A stretch of DNA of 64,000 nucleotides from Candidatus Obscuribacterales bacterium (GTDB lineage Bacteria > Cyanobacteriota > Vampirovibrionia > Obscuribacterales > Obscuribacteraceae). Position numbers and translations under genes: made by a program. Shown piece after piece: positions 44,868 through 54,800 of this stretch (positions within the stretch are counted from its first letter, which is position 1; every line of letters begins with the position of its first letter). Where the stretch lies: positions 930,001 to 994,000 of the forward strand of contig JAHBVO010000001.1 in NCBI GenBank assembly GCA_019637435.1, in the 5' to 3' direction. Below the pieces are notes generated by a model that had not been told where the DNA came from, made no database searches, and saw only the letters and a list, made by a program, of their open reading frames with translations.

Positions 44868-46493
44868 ATGTTCCTAGAATCACACACTTCGCAGAGCACC
44901 ATTCAGCTTGCATCTGAATCGCTCGCCGATGGCGTTTTCCAGCGTTCCGCCAAACCATTTTTAAAGTGGGTTGGTGGAAAAACGCAGCTGATTCAACAGT
45001 TAGATAGTAATTCTCCTGCGGAACTCAAGAGCGGGTCGATTAAAACCTACGTAGAGCCTTTCGTCGGTGGCGGCTCGTTCTTCTTTCACGTCGCGCAACG
45101 ATATAACGTCGAGAAACTCATAATTGCCGACAGTAATCAAGATTTGATACTTGCGTACTGGACGATTCGAGACCGGGTCTTATCGCTAATTCAGACCCTG
45201 GAAGATATGCAATCGAAATATCTGAGTTTGGCTGAGGCGCAAAGAGAAGATTTTTATTACGCAACCCGAAAAGTCTTTAACGAAACTAAGTTGGCTTTCG
45301 ATTTTGAAAACTCTTCAGACGCTTGGGTCGAGCGCGCTGCTCAGCTTATATTTTTGAATAAGACTTGCTTCAACGGACTGTTTAGAGTCAATGCAGCCGG
45401 CCTCTTCAACGTTGCATTCGGAAAGTATGTCAATCCGAAAATCTGCGATCCAGGTAATTTGCAAGCAGTTTCGCAGATTCTCGCACGCACGCAGATCTTG
45501 CTTGGCGATTTTTCTAGCGTACTTTCTTTGGTTGATTCGAAGTCGTTCGTTTACCTCGATCCTCCGTATCGTCCACTGTCGGAAACATCTAATTTTACGG
45601 GCTATTCGTCAAATTCCTTTACTGACGAAGACCAGACGAGACTTGCAGACTTCTGTCAAAGTGCCACCAGTGATGGTGCGAAACTGATGATAAGCAATTC
45701 CGATCCGGAGAATGTCGGATCTGATGATTCGTACTTTCAGGAACTTTATCCTGGCTATACCATTAATCGTGCCTACGCTAGCCGGATGGTCAATTGCAAA
45801 GCCGATAAGCGTGGCAAGATTAGCGAGCTGATTATCACTAATTATGCCACGGATAAGGACCAGTCGGAACCGAGTCCTGAAGTTACTCAGCTCACTCTGA
45901 CGACTTCTGCCGCCACCGAAGTCAACTTTGTGGCGCTTACCGATGTGAAGGTTGCATCAAAGAATTCGAAGGTCGAGGCGGACAAGTCTAGCGAGACAAA
46001 GACGCCAGAGTGCGCCAGTCCGGATGTAGCTGAATCTGCTCATGTCACTTCTGAATCTGAATCGAAGCCAGTTTCTTCTTCTCCATCTTCTCCGTCTAAG
46101 CGGAGCGCGCCGGCCCTGGGCGCTTTCAAGCTGCTGACCGAATACGCTCGTAAGGAACAATCCTTCGAGATTGCTGAACTGTGTGAGGCAACTGGCTGGA
46201 AAGAGCAGACTGCAAGAACATACGTTTCGAAGAAATGGAAGGACTACCTGGAGTCCGTGGATGGGGCGAAGTCCAAACTGCTCAAGGTAAAAAAGGCGTT
46301 TCTGAGCCATACGGAGGACAGCTTCCTGGCTGAGTTTTCGCAAGCACTTAGCGTGCAGAATGCCAGACCTCAGAGTCTAGACGAGGCTAAGAGTCGCGCT
46401 CGCGCGGCATTGCTAACATTTGCCGAATTTTTGGCTGAGTCTCAACAGACCTCAGAAGAGGCGCGGATCCGAGCGCTTGCAGACCAACTTTAA
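44868..46493 (+). CDS. DNA adenine methyltransferase (Dam/DpnIIA, D12 class) with C-terminal HTH-like extension
   Basis: 541 residues from ATG 44868, preceded by AAAGG at seven bases; an ATG at 44835 is also possible. Residues ~30-330 form a D12-class N6-adenine methyltransferase: FLKWVGGKTQL (~31-41), SAM-binding EPFVGGGSFFF (~63-73), target region, and catalytic DPPY (231-234). These resemble Dam/DpnM/MboIA enzymes that methylate GATC; the recognition site is inferred. Normal members end near 280-300 residues. This one adds a Ser/Glu-rich linker (~335-410) and a helical C-terminal domain (~415-500) with an HTH-like stretch (IAELCEATGWKEQTARTYVS). The gene is directly followed by a PD-(D/E)XK nuclease gene, so this is probably the methylase of a restriction-modification system. 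Confidence 0.9.
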   Translation: MFLESHTSQSTIQLASESLADGVFQRSAKPFLKWVGGKTQLIQQLDSNSPAELKSGSIKTYVEPFVGGGSFFFHVAQRYNVEKLIIADSNQDLILAYWTIRDRVLSLIQTLEDMQSKYLSLAEAQREDFYYATRKVFNETKLAFDFENSSDAWVERAAQLIFLNKTCFNGLFRVNAAGLFNVAFGKYVNPKICDPGNLQAVSQILARTQILLGDFSSVLSLVDSKSFVYLDPPYRPLSETSNFTGYSSNSFTDEDQTRLADFCQSATSDGAKLMISNSDPENVGSDDSYFQELYPGYTINRAYASRMVNCKADKRGKISELIITNYATDKDQSEPSPEVTQLTLTTSAATEVNFVALTDVKVASKNSKVEADKSSETKTPECASPDVAESAHVTSESESKPVSSSPSSPSKRSAPALGAFKLLTEYARKEQSFEIAELCEATGWKEQTARTYVSKKWKDYLESVDGAKSKLLKVKKAFLSHTEDSFLAEFSQALSVQNARPQSLDEAKSRARAALLTFAEFLAESQQTSEEARIRALADQL

Positions 46494-46570
46494 GCGTCTG
46501 ACCTTTTGCACATTTGTCTGCAGGTGTATTATTTCTGTCGTATCACGACAGCGAGTTCCATCGTCCTGAC

Positions 46571-47917
46571 ATGGTGCTTACAACTCCGAGCGACAGTGAC
46601 ATTTTTGTTGAAGAAGACGTTCAGGAATCAGACCTGAAGAACGATCTCGCGTGGCAAAAAGTTTTTGAACGGACGCCTATACTTCGCGAGATTGAAGAGC
46701 ACGGATATTTCTTGATTTCTGCTAAAGAAATGCAGACTGCCAGTGACGAACGCCAGCCCCGTCTAATGGTCAAGTTCGATTTTAACTTTCAGCGCCCGGC
46801 GTTGTTTCGCACGCACAAGCTCAACATTTTGCCCTTGAAGCGCGGCAATTATGTGGTGTTTCGCGATCCGAAAAACATCTGCTATTTTGCGTTCCCAAAA
46901 TCGGTCGAAGCCGGCCGACCGATCTCGCACGCGCCAACTACGGATGTTGAAATTTACGATACGTTGGAACGTGAGCTTTGTGCCACTGAATGTGATGCTG
47001 TCGACCTGGCGCACGCCTCCGGTCTTTTGCAGAGTTTCTGTGGTACCAACGCGCTTATCTTGACTAAGCGAGGGCGTTTTGGTTCCGGTCAATTCAACGT
47101 TCGCCTGCCAGGATGTGGCATTGAAATTTCCGTGGACGGTGCGCAGATTGAAGTCGATTCTGTATACGAATCTGATGATGCCGTTGTCCTCATCGAGGCA
47201 AAGCGCGGTTTTCATGAAGAGTTTCATACCCGTCAGCTCTATTATCCGTATCAATGGCTGGCAGCGAAAACCAAGAAGAAAATCATTCCGATTTTTCTGT
47301 GCTATTCAAATGGCAAGTTTCAACTTAACCAGTTTGATATCGGCACCGCATTTGGTGATATGAAGCTCGTGCGACAGGAGTATTTCTTCATCGGCAAATA
47401 TGCCGTTGCGCCTGGCGATATTGAAGCAATGCTAGCGACGAGCGCGGAGGCTGAGGAGAGCAAAGTCGCGTTCCCACAGGCTAATGATGTAGACAAAATT
47501 GTTGACGTTGTGAGTTTGATTGAAGCCGGAATTGTCGATAAGCCATCGCTCGTTGATGTGTTAGGCTTCTCTGAGAGGCAGGCTCACTACTATCTCACGG
47601 CGGCCAAATACCTGGGCTTCCTCAAGTCATCCACCGAACTTACTCCGATAGGCGAGCGCTTGGTCTCGGCTCCTCAGCAAATTGTACGCTCGAAACTAAT
47701 TCTTGACTGTATGTTTTCCAGACCCGTGCTGCGTGAAGCTATGCTCGCGTTTAAATCTTTGAACTTCGACAAAAACGAGCTTTCCGAAGACATGATCGTT
47801 CCCATGATATTAAGACATCGAATCAGAGACAATTATTCGGTAAGCACGTTAAAACGTCGTGCGGACTGCGTTCTTCGGTGGCTTCGCTGGCTGCAAGTCA
47901 ACTGCGATTTGCAGTAA
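46571..47917 (+). CDS. PD-(D/E)XK restriction endonuclease-like protein
   Basis: 448 residues from ATG 46571; an in-frame TTG at 46514 would add 19. Neither has a clear ribosome-binding site. The middle carries a nuclease core: Glu194-x-Asp196 on a beta-strand pattern, then Glu209-Ala-Lys211 (IEVDSVYESDDAVVLIEAKRG in outline), the D...ExK catalytic set of many type II restriction enzymes. A helical C-terminal part contains an HTH-like stretch (PSLVDVLGFSERQAHYYLTAAKYL). Similar proteins are annotated as type II restriction enzymes with DUF6996/6997 domains; I recall this but could not verify it. The preceding gene encodes an adenine methyltransferase, 77 bases upstream. Together they form a probable type II system, likely specific for GATC or a related site. 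Its stop is one base from the convergent aldehyde dehydrogenase stop. Confidence 0.8.
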   Translation: MVLTTPSDSDIFVEEDVQESDLKNDLAWQKVFERTPILREIEEHGYFLISAKEMQTASDERQPRLMVKFDFNFQRPALFRTHKLNILPLKRGNYVVFRDPKNICYFAFPKSVEAGRPISHAPTTDVEIYDTLERELCATECDAVDLAHASGLLQSFCGTNALILTKRGRFGSGQFNVRLPGCGIEISVDGAQIEVDSVYESDDAVVLIEAKRGFHEEFHTRQLYYPYQWLAAKTKKKIIPIFLCYSNGKFQLNQFDIGTAFGDMKLVRQEYFFIGKYAVAPGDIEAMLATSAEAEESKVAFPQANDVDKIVDVVSLIEAGIVDKPSLVDVLGFSERQAHYYLTAAKYLGFLKSSTELTPIGERLVSAPQQIVRSKLILDCMFSRPVLREAMLAFKSLNFDKNELSEDMIVPMILRHRIRDNYSVSTLKRRADCVLRWLRWLQVNCDLQ

Positions 47918-47918
47918 A

Positions 47919-49388
47919 CTATTTTGAATATTTGTACGAGATTGTCTTTGCTTCGGAGAAGAATTCCAAACTGTATCGTCCGCCCTCTCGTCCTACGCCG
48001 GAAGATTTCTGTCCTCCGAACGGTGTTCTCAAATCGCGGGCGAACCAGCAGTTTACCCACACGAGACCGCTGCGGATGCCCTTCGAGACTCGATGGCAGC
48101 GATTAACGTTCTCACTCCAGATTGAGCAAGACAATCCATAGGGGGTTGAATTCGCATATTCAATCGCTTGTTCTTCCGAATCGAAAGGCACCACTGGCAA
48201 TACCGGTCCAAAAATCTCCTCTTTAAGCAGTTTTGAATCGATTCCCAATCCTTCGAACATCGTAGGAGCGATGAAGTAGCCGTCTCCCAGGTTTGTGAGC
48301 CGTTCTCCACCGCAGAGGAGTTTGCCCTCTTTCTTTCCGTGCTCGATGTAGGTCAGAACCTTTTCCATATGTTCTTTTGAAATCATCGCGCCCATTTGAG
48401 TTTTAGGATCAAGCGGATCGCCCACCTTGATGTTCTTTACTCTTTCGACCAGCGCATCAACGACTTTTTTATATGCGTCTTTATGAACGAACAGTCGTGA
48501 GCCAGCCAGGCAGATTTGACCCTGGTTTCGGTACGCAGCCCGGACTGATGTCTCAATCGCTTCGTCCAGGTTTGCATCATCGAAAATGATGTTAGCGCCT
48601 TTGCCGCCAAGCTCGAATGATAACTTTTTGAGAGTCGCCGCTGCATTCTTCATAATGGCGCGACCGGTCGAAGTCTCTCCGGTAAACGATATGGAACGCA
48701 CGCCTGGGTGCACTGTGAGTGCTTCGCCAGCCGCATCCGCGCCGAAGCCGTTGACGATATTAAAGACACCTTTCGGCACGCCTGCTTTCGCACAAATATC
48801 GGCGAGAAGGTATGCGGTGTACGGAGTCCATTCCGCCGGCTTTAAAACTATGGAGTTGCCCATCATCAGAGCCGGAGCAATTTTCCACGTAGCAAGATAT
48901 AACGGCAGGTTCCAAGGTGTTATCAAACCGCAGACGCCAACCGGCTCGCGGACCGCAACGTGCATTTCCATTGGCGATGGTACAAACGCTTCTTCCACAT
49001 AGGAACTTGCGAACTGCGCGAAGAAGTGAAAGTTTTGCGCTGCGCGCGGAATGTCACCTGTTGAACTTTCGCTTATTGGTTTACCGGTGTCCAGAGTTTC
49101 TGCTCGGGCTAACTCGTCTTTGCGTTCCAGAATCAGGTCGCCGATGCGATGCACCACCGCAGCTCGTTCTTGAACCGACATCCGCGCCCATGGTCCCCGC
49201 TCGAACGCTTCGGTCGCTGCCATGACTGCATCGTTGATATCATCTGCGGTGCCGAGTGCGACGTGACCATGAACCTGTCCCGTAGCCGGATTGATCGTTT
49301 CAAACGTTTTGCCGGACTTCCCTTTGACGTATTCGCCTCCAATAAAATTGTCGATTTGAACCGTCTTCGTTGGTGTTGTAGCAGTCAC
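47919..49388 (-). CDS. Aldehyde dehydrogenase, 2-aminomuconate/2-hydroxymuconate semialdehyde type
   Basis: 489 residues, full length for the ALDH superfamily. It would oxidise a semialdehyde to the acid with NAD+, in the cytosol. The catalytic Cys lies in NQGQICLAGSR, the general-base Glu in SFELGGKGANIIF, and the NAD-binding ITPWNLPLYL and SFTGETSTG motifs are present. The C-terminal segment WVNCWFARDLRTPFGGQKSSG resembles aminomuconate/hydroxymuconate semialdehyde dehydrogenases (ALDH8-like) more than betaine aldehyde dehydrogenases. It starts at GTG with GGAGG upstream. It is 73 bases downstream of an aminomuconate deaminase-like RidA gene and near a kynurenine formamidase gene, which supports an aromatic or tryptophan breakdown role. 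Substrate is inferred. Confidence 0.92.
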   Translation of the reverse strand: MTATTPTKTVQIDNFIGGEYVKGKSGKTFETINPATGQVHGHVALGTADDINDAVMAATEAFERGPWARMSVQERAAVVHRIGDLILERKDELARAETLDTGKPISESSTGDIPRAAQNFHFFAQFASSYVEEAFVPSPMEMHVAVREPVGVCGLITPWNLPLYLATWKIAPALMMGNSIVLKPAEWTPYTAYLLADICAKAGVPKGVFNIVNGFGADAAGEALTVHPGVRSISFTGETSTGRAIMKNAAATLKKLSFELGGKGANIIFDDANLDEAIETSVRAAYRNQGQICLAGSRLFVHKDAYKKVVDALVERVKNIKVGDPLDPKTQMGAMISKEHMEKVLTYIEHGKKEGKLLCGGERLTNLGDGYFIAPTMFEGLGIDSKLLKEEIFGPVLPVVPFDSEEQAIEYANSTPYGLSCSIWSENVNRCHRVSKGIRSGLVWVNCWFARDLRTPFGGQKSSGVGREGGRYSLEFFSEAKTISYKYSK

Positions 49389-49461
49389 AGAATTGCGCCT
49401 CCATTGGCTTTGTTTGCAGCGGTCGGTTTGATTCCTGGCAAACGCTTGAGTTCAAATAGCG

Positions 49462-49914
49462 CTAACCGTTTGGGTAAATTGCAGTGGCTTTTATTTCGAT
49501 GTGATTTTTGCCTGGCAGCTTCGAGACTTCAACGGTCGTGCGTGCCGGCGGATCTGGAAACGAGAAATGTTTTTCGTATACCTTATTGTATTTCGGAAAG
49601 TCTTTCATGTTTGACAGGAAAACCGTCACGTCGACGAGATCGTTCATCGTCAGTCCGGCTTCCTCCAATGTTACCCGCAGATTCTTAATCACAGCTTCTG
49701 TTTGTACTTCGATGTCGTAGGACACGATGTTGCCGTCAGTGTCAACCTCTACGCCTTCTTCCTCGCCGGTGTCTGGGTGACGTGCGCCTTGACCGGACAC
49801 GAATAGAAAGCCGCCGGCTTTCACCGCGTGTGAGTAGGAGCCCAGCGGGCGGGGCGCTTTGCCCGTGATGTTGAACCCGATTTTCGCCTTGGTTTTGTCG
49901 CTAGAATCTGACAC
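49462..49914 (-). CDS. RidA family protein, probable 2-aminomuconate deaminase
   Basis: 150 residues, a little longer than ordinary RidA (~130). It has the YjgF/RidA/UK114 fold pattern: GSYSHAVKAGGFLFVSGQGARHP, then DIEVQTEAVIKNLRVTLEEAG, DVTVFLSNMKDF and the C-terminal ARTTVEVSKLP. The catalytic Arg of imine-hydrolysing members is the one in PPARTTVEV. The early GKAPRPLGSYSH region and the inserted EEEGVEVDTDGNIVSYD loop recall the 2-aminomuconate deaminases of nitrobenzoate and kynurenine degraders. The neighbouring aldehyde dehydrogenase would produce its substrate, 2-aminomuconate. GTG start with AGGTG nearby. A general RidA role cannot be excluded. Confidence 0.87.
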   Translation of the reverse strand: MSDSSDKTKAKIGFNITGKAPRPLGSYSHAVKAGGFLFVSGQGARHPDTGEEEGVEVDTDGNIVSYDIEVQTEAVIKNLRVTLEEAGLTMNDLVDVTVFLSNMKDFPKYNKVYEKHFSFPDPPARTTVEVSKLPGKNHIEIKATAIYPNG

Positions 49915-50033
49915 GATGCACCTGAATTGGTCGCTTGAGCCTCAAAGTTTATTACGAAAATCTCGGTTATAGGAAAATCTTTCGATTCACGTTGTAATGT
50001 TAGCAAGCAAGTCCATCAAACGCGGAGCCAGCC

Positions 50034-50702
50034 ATGTCAGACGCGGTTATTTCGAACTATTCTAGAATCATTGATATCTCCCAGCCGGTTGATTCTACGA
50101 GTGCATGTTTCCCTGGCGATGTGCCGTTTTCGCGCAACATAACGGTTTCATACAAAGACAGTGGGGTTTTAAACTTGACTTCTTTGACTATGAGTCCGCA
50201 TGTGGGAACGCACGCGGACTCGCCGGTGCATATCAAGGGCGATATGAGCGAGAACGAGGGTATGGCGTCGCAACTGCCCCTTGACGCTTTTATTGGTCCG
50301 GTGCGCGTCATTGACCTCGCTCCCTACGAAGGCGGAATCACAGCAGAGCAATTTCTTTCCAAGGTTGCGAAACTGGAAACATTGCCGCCGCGCATTTTGT
50401 TTAAAACCTGCCACCAGATTCGGTACCAGGTTTGGGAAGAGAAATACGCATTTCTCACGGTCGAGCTTGTAGAAGCCCTTCAGTCGAAAGACGTTAAGCT
50501 AGTCGGTATCGACACTCCATCGGTTGACCACACCGAATCCAAAAATTTGGAAACGCATCATAAACTCGACGAATTCAATTTTGTCTGGTTGGAAAATTTG
50601 GATCTCACGAAAGTCGACGAGGGAAACTATTTTCTGGTGGCGCCACCGCTTAAGTTTGTGGAACTTGAGGCTTCGCCCGTTCGAGCGGTTCTTCTTGCCT
50701 AG
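50034..50702 (+). CDS. kynB: Cyclase family protein, probable arylformamidase (kynurenine formamidase)
   Basis: 222 residues, typical for KynB. The metal-binding motif H-x-G-T-H-x-D-x-P-x-H is exact (HVGTHADSPVH, near residue 60). PVDSTSACFPGDVPF and LVGIDTPSVDHTES are also characteristic of the family. KynB hydrolyses N-formylkynurenine to kynurenine and formate in the second step of tryptophan breakdown. GGAG lies six bases before the ATG. The gene is divergent from the RidA/aldehyde dehydrogenase pair across a 119-base region, and 85 bases before the BtpA gene. Tryptophan dioxygenase and kynureninase are not in the window. Related cyclases acting on other amides are the main alternative. 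Confidence 0.85.
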   Translation: MSDAVISNYSRIIDISQPVDSTSACFPGDVPFSRNITVSYKDSGVLNLTSLTMSPHVGTHADSPVHIKGDMSENEGMASQLPLDAFIGPVRVIDLAPYEGGITAEQFLSKVAKLETLPPRILFKTCHQIRYQVWEEKYAFLTVELVEALQSKDVKLVGIDTPSVDHTESKNLETHHKLDEFNFVWLENLDLTKVDEGNYFLVAPPLKFVELEASPVRAVLLA

Positions 50703-50787
50703 GTTTCGACCGTTCCAAGTTTCATCTTCAGAACTATATGTTCGTTTCTAATACAAACGATTTCAGCTTCAACAAGACGGAGAAAAT

Positions 50788-51567
50788 ATGTTCGGCAAAC
50801 CGTGCTCGCTAATCGGAGTTATTCACCTGCCGCCGCTCCCAGGCGCAGCTGGCTGGGACGGCAATTTAAGCAGGCTTGTCGAGCAAGCTTTGAGCGAAGC
50901 TGCGCTTTATGATGAAACAGGTTTTGACGCGATCATAGTCGAGAACACGCATGATACGCCTTATCTGAAAGGCGAGGTTGGTGCTGAAACTACGGCGAGC
51001 ATGACGGTAATTTGTCATCGTTTGAGGCAGGAATTTAAAAAGCCGCTTGGTGTGCAGGTTCTGGCTGGGGCTAATATAGAAGCTCTTGCGATCGCGGCCG
51101 CATGCGATTTTGAATTTATTCGAGTCGAGGGTTTTGTCTTCGCGCATATCGGCGATGAAGGATTGCACGATGCGTGCGCTGGGAAACTTATTCGCCATCG
51201 ATTCAACATAAAAGCAGACAGGGTGAAAATCTTTGCTGACATCAAAAAGAAGCACTCGTCAAATGCTATTACTAGTGACATTTCGATTGCTGAAACCGCC
51301 AACATGGCTGAATACTTTAGAGCTGATGGCGTTATTGTCACTGGCATGAGAACTGGTGTTGAGGCTGATTTAGACGAAGTGCGTTCTGTCAAGGAAGCGA
51401 CATCTCTTCCGGTACTCATAGGCTCTGGTGTGACTTGGGATAATCTCGCCTCATATGCCGCATGCTCCGATGCTCTGATTATCGGCTCCAGCGTGAAGGT
51501 AGACGGACAGTGGCAGAACAAACTCGACCGTGAACGCTGTAAGCGAATAGTAGCTGCTGCAAACTGA
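50788..51567 (+). CDS. BtpA/SgcQ family protein
   Basis: 259 residues, a predicted TIM barrel. The N terminus IGVIHLPPLPGAAGW and the phrase IVENTHDTPYLKGEVG are BtpA-family signatures, as are GVQVLAGAN and LIGSGVTWDN near the end. BtpA is a thylakoid-associated factor needed for photosystem I accumulation in cyanobacteria. SgcQ and archaeal homologues show that the family is wider and its chemistry is unknown. There is no signal peptide. GGAG is five bases before the ATG. It follows the kynurenine formamidase gene by 85 bases, so it may share its transcript. In a non-photosynthetic organism it must have another role. Confidence 0.87.
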   Translation: MFGKPCSLIGVIHLPPLPGAAGWDGNLSRLVEQALSEAALYDETGFDAIIVENTHDTPYLKGEVGAETTASMTVICHRLRQEFKKPLGVQVLAGANIEALAIAAACDFEFIRVEGFVFAHIGDEGLHDACAGKLIRHRFNIKADRVKIFADIKKKHSSNAITSDISIAETANMAEYFRADGVIVTGMRTGVEADLDEVRSVKEATSLPVLIGSGVTWDNLASYAACSDALIIGSSVKVDGQWQNKLDRERCKRIVAAAN

Positions 51568-51635
51568 TCTTTTGACACCTTTTTCCTTATGTGTTCTGCG
51601 AAATAGCTGTGTGGTAAACTGACTCGACCTGGCAA

Positions 51636-51668
51636 GGTCTGAGAAAGGCGGGGCCAAAAACTCAGACC
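51636..51668 (+). promoter_or_regulatory. Two-stem hairpin leader of the adhesin-like gene
   Basis: GGTCTGAG (51636-51643) pairs with CTCAGACC (51661-51668). Inside, GGC/GCC (51647-51649, 51653-51655) forms a second stem, separated from the first by AAA on one side and AAAAA on the other. It lies ~160 bases before the start codon, with no T-tract. Confidence 0.5.
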
Positions 51669-51825
51669 GACAACTATCGCAACTCTTGTATCCCATCGGC
51701 TACGAATAGGTCGATTTCTAAAATTCAGCTCCAAGTCGCGGGAATTTGAAGAATTCCAGCTTGATCTGTCTTGATTTCGATTCTGGTGTTTCAATCTATC
51801 GCTTCTAAAATTGGAGTTTTTCCGC

Positions 51826-54800
51826 ATGAATGGTCGTTCAATCGGTTTCGTTCGTCCACTTGCCTCATTGCTGCTGCTTGCTGGGAGTTTAACAATCTTC
51901 TGTGCTCCGGTATTTGCAGAGCAAGGGCAGTTTGCTCAATTTCGTGCATCTCATGCCGACCTGAGTGGGCGGGAAGCGCGTCAGTTGTATCATTCGCTTA
52001 ATGGCGATAACAGGCTTTCCAGGGCAGACCGACTATCTGCGAAACTCGAGGATCGGATCGAGAATCGAGTGAGTTCGATCCAAATCCGCTCAAGTGACAT
52101 TCAAGTTTTGCAAAGGCATGATTTGAATCTTCAACGCCGCACCACGCAGTTGACTGACAGAGGGGAAGTCGGTCTGCGTGCGGGAGTTGATTTTGACCTT
52201 TCCTCAAGTGAGGCGAATGTTGTTATCGGTTCGAAGTTGCTAGGTCCAGGTTCGAGCATAAAAATCACCGTTGGGGACATGGTTAAAGAAGTGAACGCGG
52301 GCGATCACGTCACTGCTTCTGAATATGTTGCGGTGAAGCAAGTTCTCGCAACAGGGCATCAAGACATTCAGATGAATACGAAAGGGGCTGCCGTAGGTGG
52401 TCAGTTCGATTTATCTCAGATTAGTTCAAAAAACGACCAGGTGCGGGCCGATGATTTTGTAATTCCCGAGAACGTCATCGGCTATGCGGACCTTGGTCGG
52501 AAGTCGACATTTCAGGTTGAGGGTGATTTGACCAACTCCGGCTCTTTGATCGCGCTCCCCTCTGAGACAAGGCGACATACTGGTATCGTATTTGGTGCTA
52601 GGTCCATTTTGAACAATTCCGGCGCGATCATTTCAACGAGTCCTGTTGATTCTGGCGCGATGACGGATGCTACTATCGATTTGACACTGTTGGCACGTAA
52701 CAACGTCGAAAACTACGGAACCATCTCCAGCTCTGGTGACCTGACGATATCCGCAGGTAATATCGTGGTCAATCATTCGGGAGGGACGGTGTCATCCAGC
52801 GCGGGCGTTTCGATGGAAGCTCCAAGTTTGGTGAATGCCGGACTCATTGAGTCCCAGAACAGCTCAGTACAGATTGACTCTGTCGGTACGCTTAACGTTG
52901 ATAATCGTGATGGTGTGATTGCCGCCGCTCAAGGGGCGATCGCACTTCGTGGGCAGGATTACAGAGGTTCCTTTGACACGAACCTGGTAGGCGGTGACCT
53001 GTTAAGCCGAGAGTTCAACGTGAACGCCGGGCACGGGACAGCCAACATCGATGTTCGAGAACTTACTGGCAAGTTGAATCAAACGGGTCTTGCTTCCCAT
53101 GTCTCTGCTATCACTGATGAACTGGTGATAGGGCAGATCTGTCTTACCGGCGATCCCACCATTAAGAACGTGGGTGACATTACTCTGACAGGCGATCTGG
53201 TTGTCGGGGAAGCTCTCACGATCATCTCCAGTGGCTCCATCTCTAGCATAGGCGATCTGAGTATTATCGTTGGCGATAATACGTCAGGTTTTCCTCTCAC
53301 AATCGTAGCCGGTGCAAATATCACTACTGGTGGTGCAGACACGCCATCAATTCCTCCTGTTGGTGCTGGTGTGGCCACTTCGATTAACGGAGCATCGGCA
53401 ACAGGCGGTCGTATTGATTTTGATAATAGCGGTTCGGTGACAATCAGCACCAGAAGCACTTCTCTTACGGGGAATCGTGACGGAGGTGACGTAATACTTG
53501 CCGCATTCGAGGGCTCGACTCCAGGGGCTATTGATCTCGACGGTAGTTCCATATTTACCGGAGGGGTTGGAACTGGTTCAAACGGCGATGTGACATTTAT
53601 CGCCAACACAATTTTCGCTAACCTCATTGATACCACAGGCAGTACTAACACACTGACGGGAGCTATTTCTCTGCAGGGTGCTCAACCGGCGAACGGAGTG
53701 GTAAGCTGGGCGGCAGACGGGCAATTGACTGCCGGGTCCCTCTCGGCCGGCAGCTTCGCTGCGAGCACAGGCGTAATTGTCTCCAGTGATTTGACTGCTG
53801 GTGCGCAGATCGACTTGCGCGGAGACATTGTAGGTGTTGTGAGTGGTAATCTCCGAACAGTGAACCCGTTCGGAAGCATTTCGATTGAAGGGCTCGATAC
53901 ATCCACCTCTCGCGACACGATCGAATTTGCTTTGGGCTCTACAGCGTTCACTGAAAGCTTGCTACTGAACTCGGCCGACAACATCGCGTCTATCAGGACA
54001 AACGCCACGTTTATCAGTGCTCAGGCTGTGGGCGCAATTTCAAACTTCATAAGCGTGAATCCTGAACCGGTAGTGTTTTCAGGATCTGCCGGCGATTTTA
54101 TTGACGCCAATTTTGTTGGATCTGTTGTTTCCGATTCAATTAATCCAGTCACTGCTCCATCCAGGCTGACCCTGATTTCTGCCGAGGGAAGTATCGGCTT
54201 GGCTGCAAACAGCCCGCTAATCTTTGCGTCTAACATTATTGAACTCCAAGCTCCCAAGGGTAACGTGTTCGTGCAGAGTGCAGGCGGAACAACTTTTCGA
54301 GGTGGCACGCAGAATATCGCAGGAGGAACATACAGCCTGGTCGTAGGCTCAAATCTTTCAGCTTTTGCTGGCGCTGAAATATCAGGCAAGCGAGTGGTGT
54401 TGAATTCCAGCGGTAATCTGAATCTTGTCGGTTCTTACTCGGCGACAGAGAGTATGTCGATTACCAGCGATGGGATTATAAACAACGCTACAATTTCCGG
54501 CACTCTAACCACTCCGTCACTAACCGTGACCAGTTTGAGCCAATCTATTGGAACCGACGCTGCGACCCGATTTAATGCGGGGATAGGTGTGAAGGCTGTC
54601 GAGGCCATATCGCTCACTGATAGCGTTTTCCTTGCTGCTCCGGCATTGAAGACATTTACGCTCGCCGGTGGTTTTGCGCAGAACCGTTTCGACTACCTCG
54701 GGACAGGCTCGACAACAGTATCTAAGGATATAACCGCCCAGGCTCTCGTAGCAGGGGATGGCTTGTTCTTGCGAACCGGAACAGGTACGCTCACCGTAGG

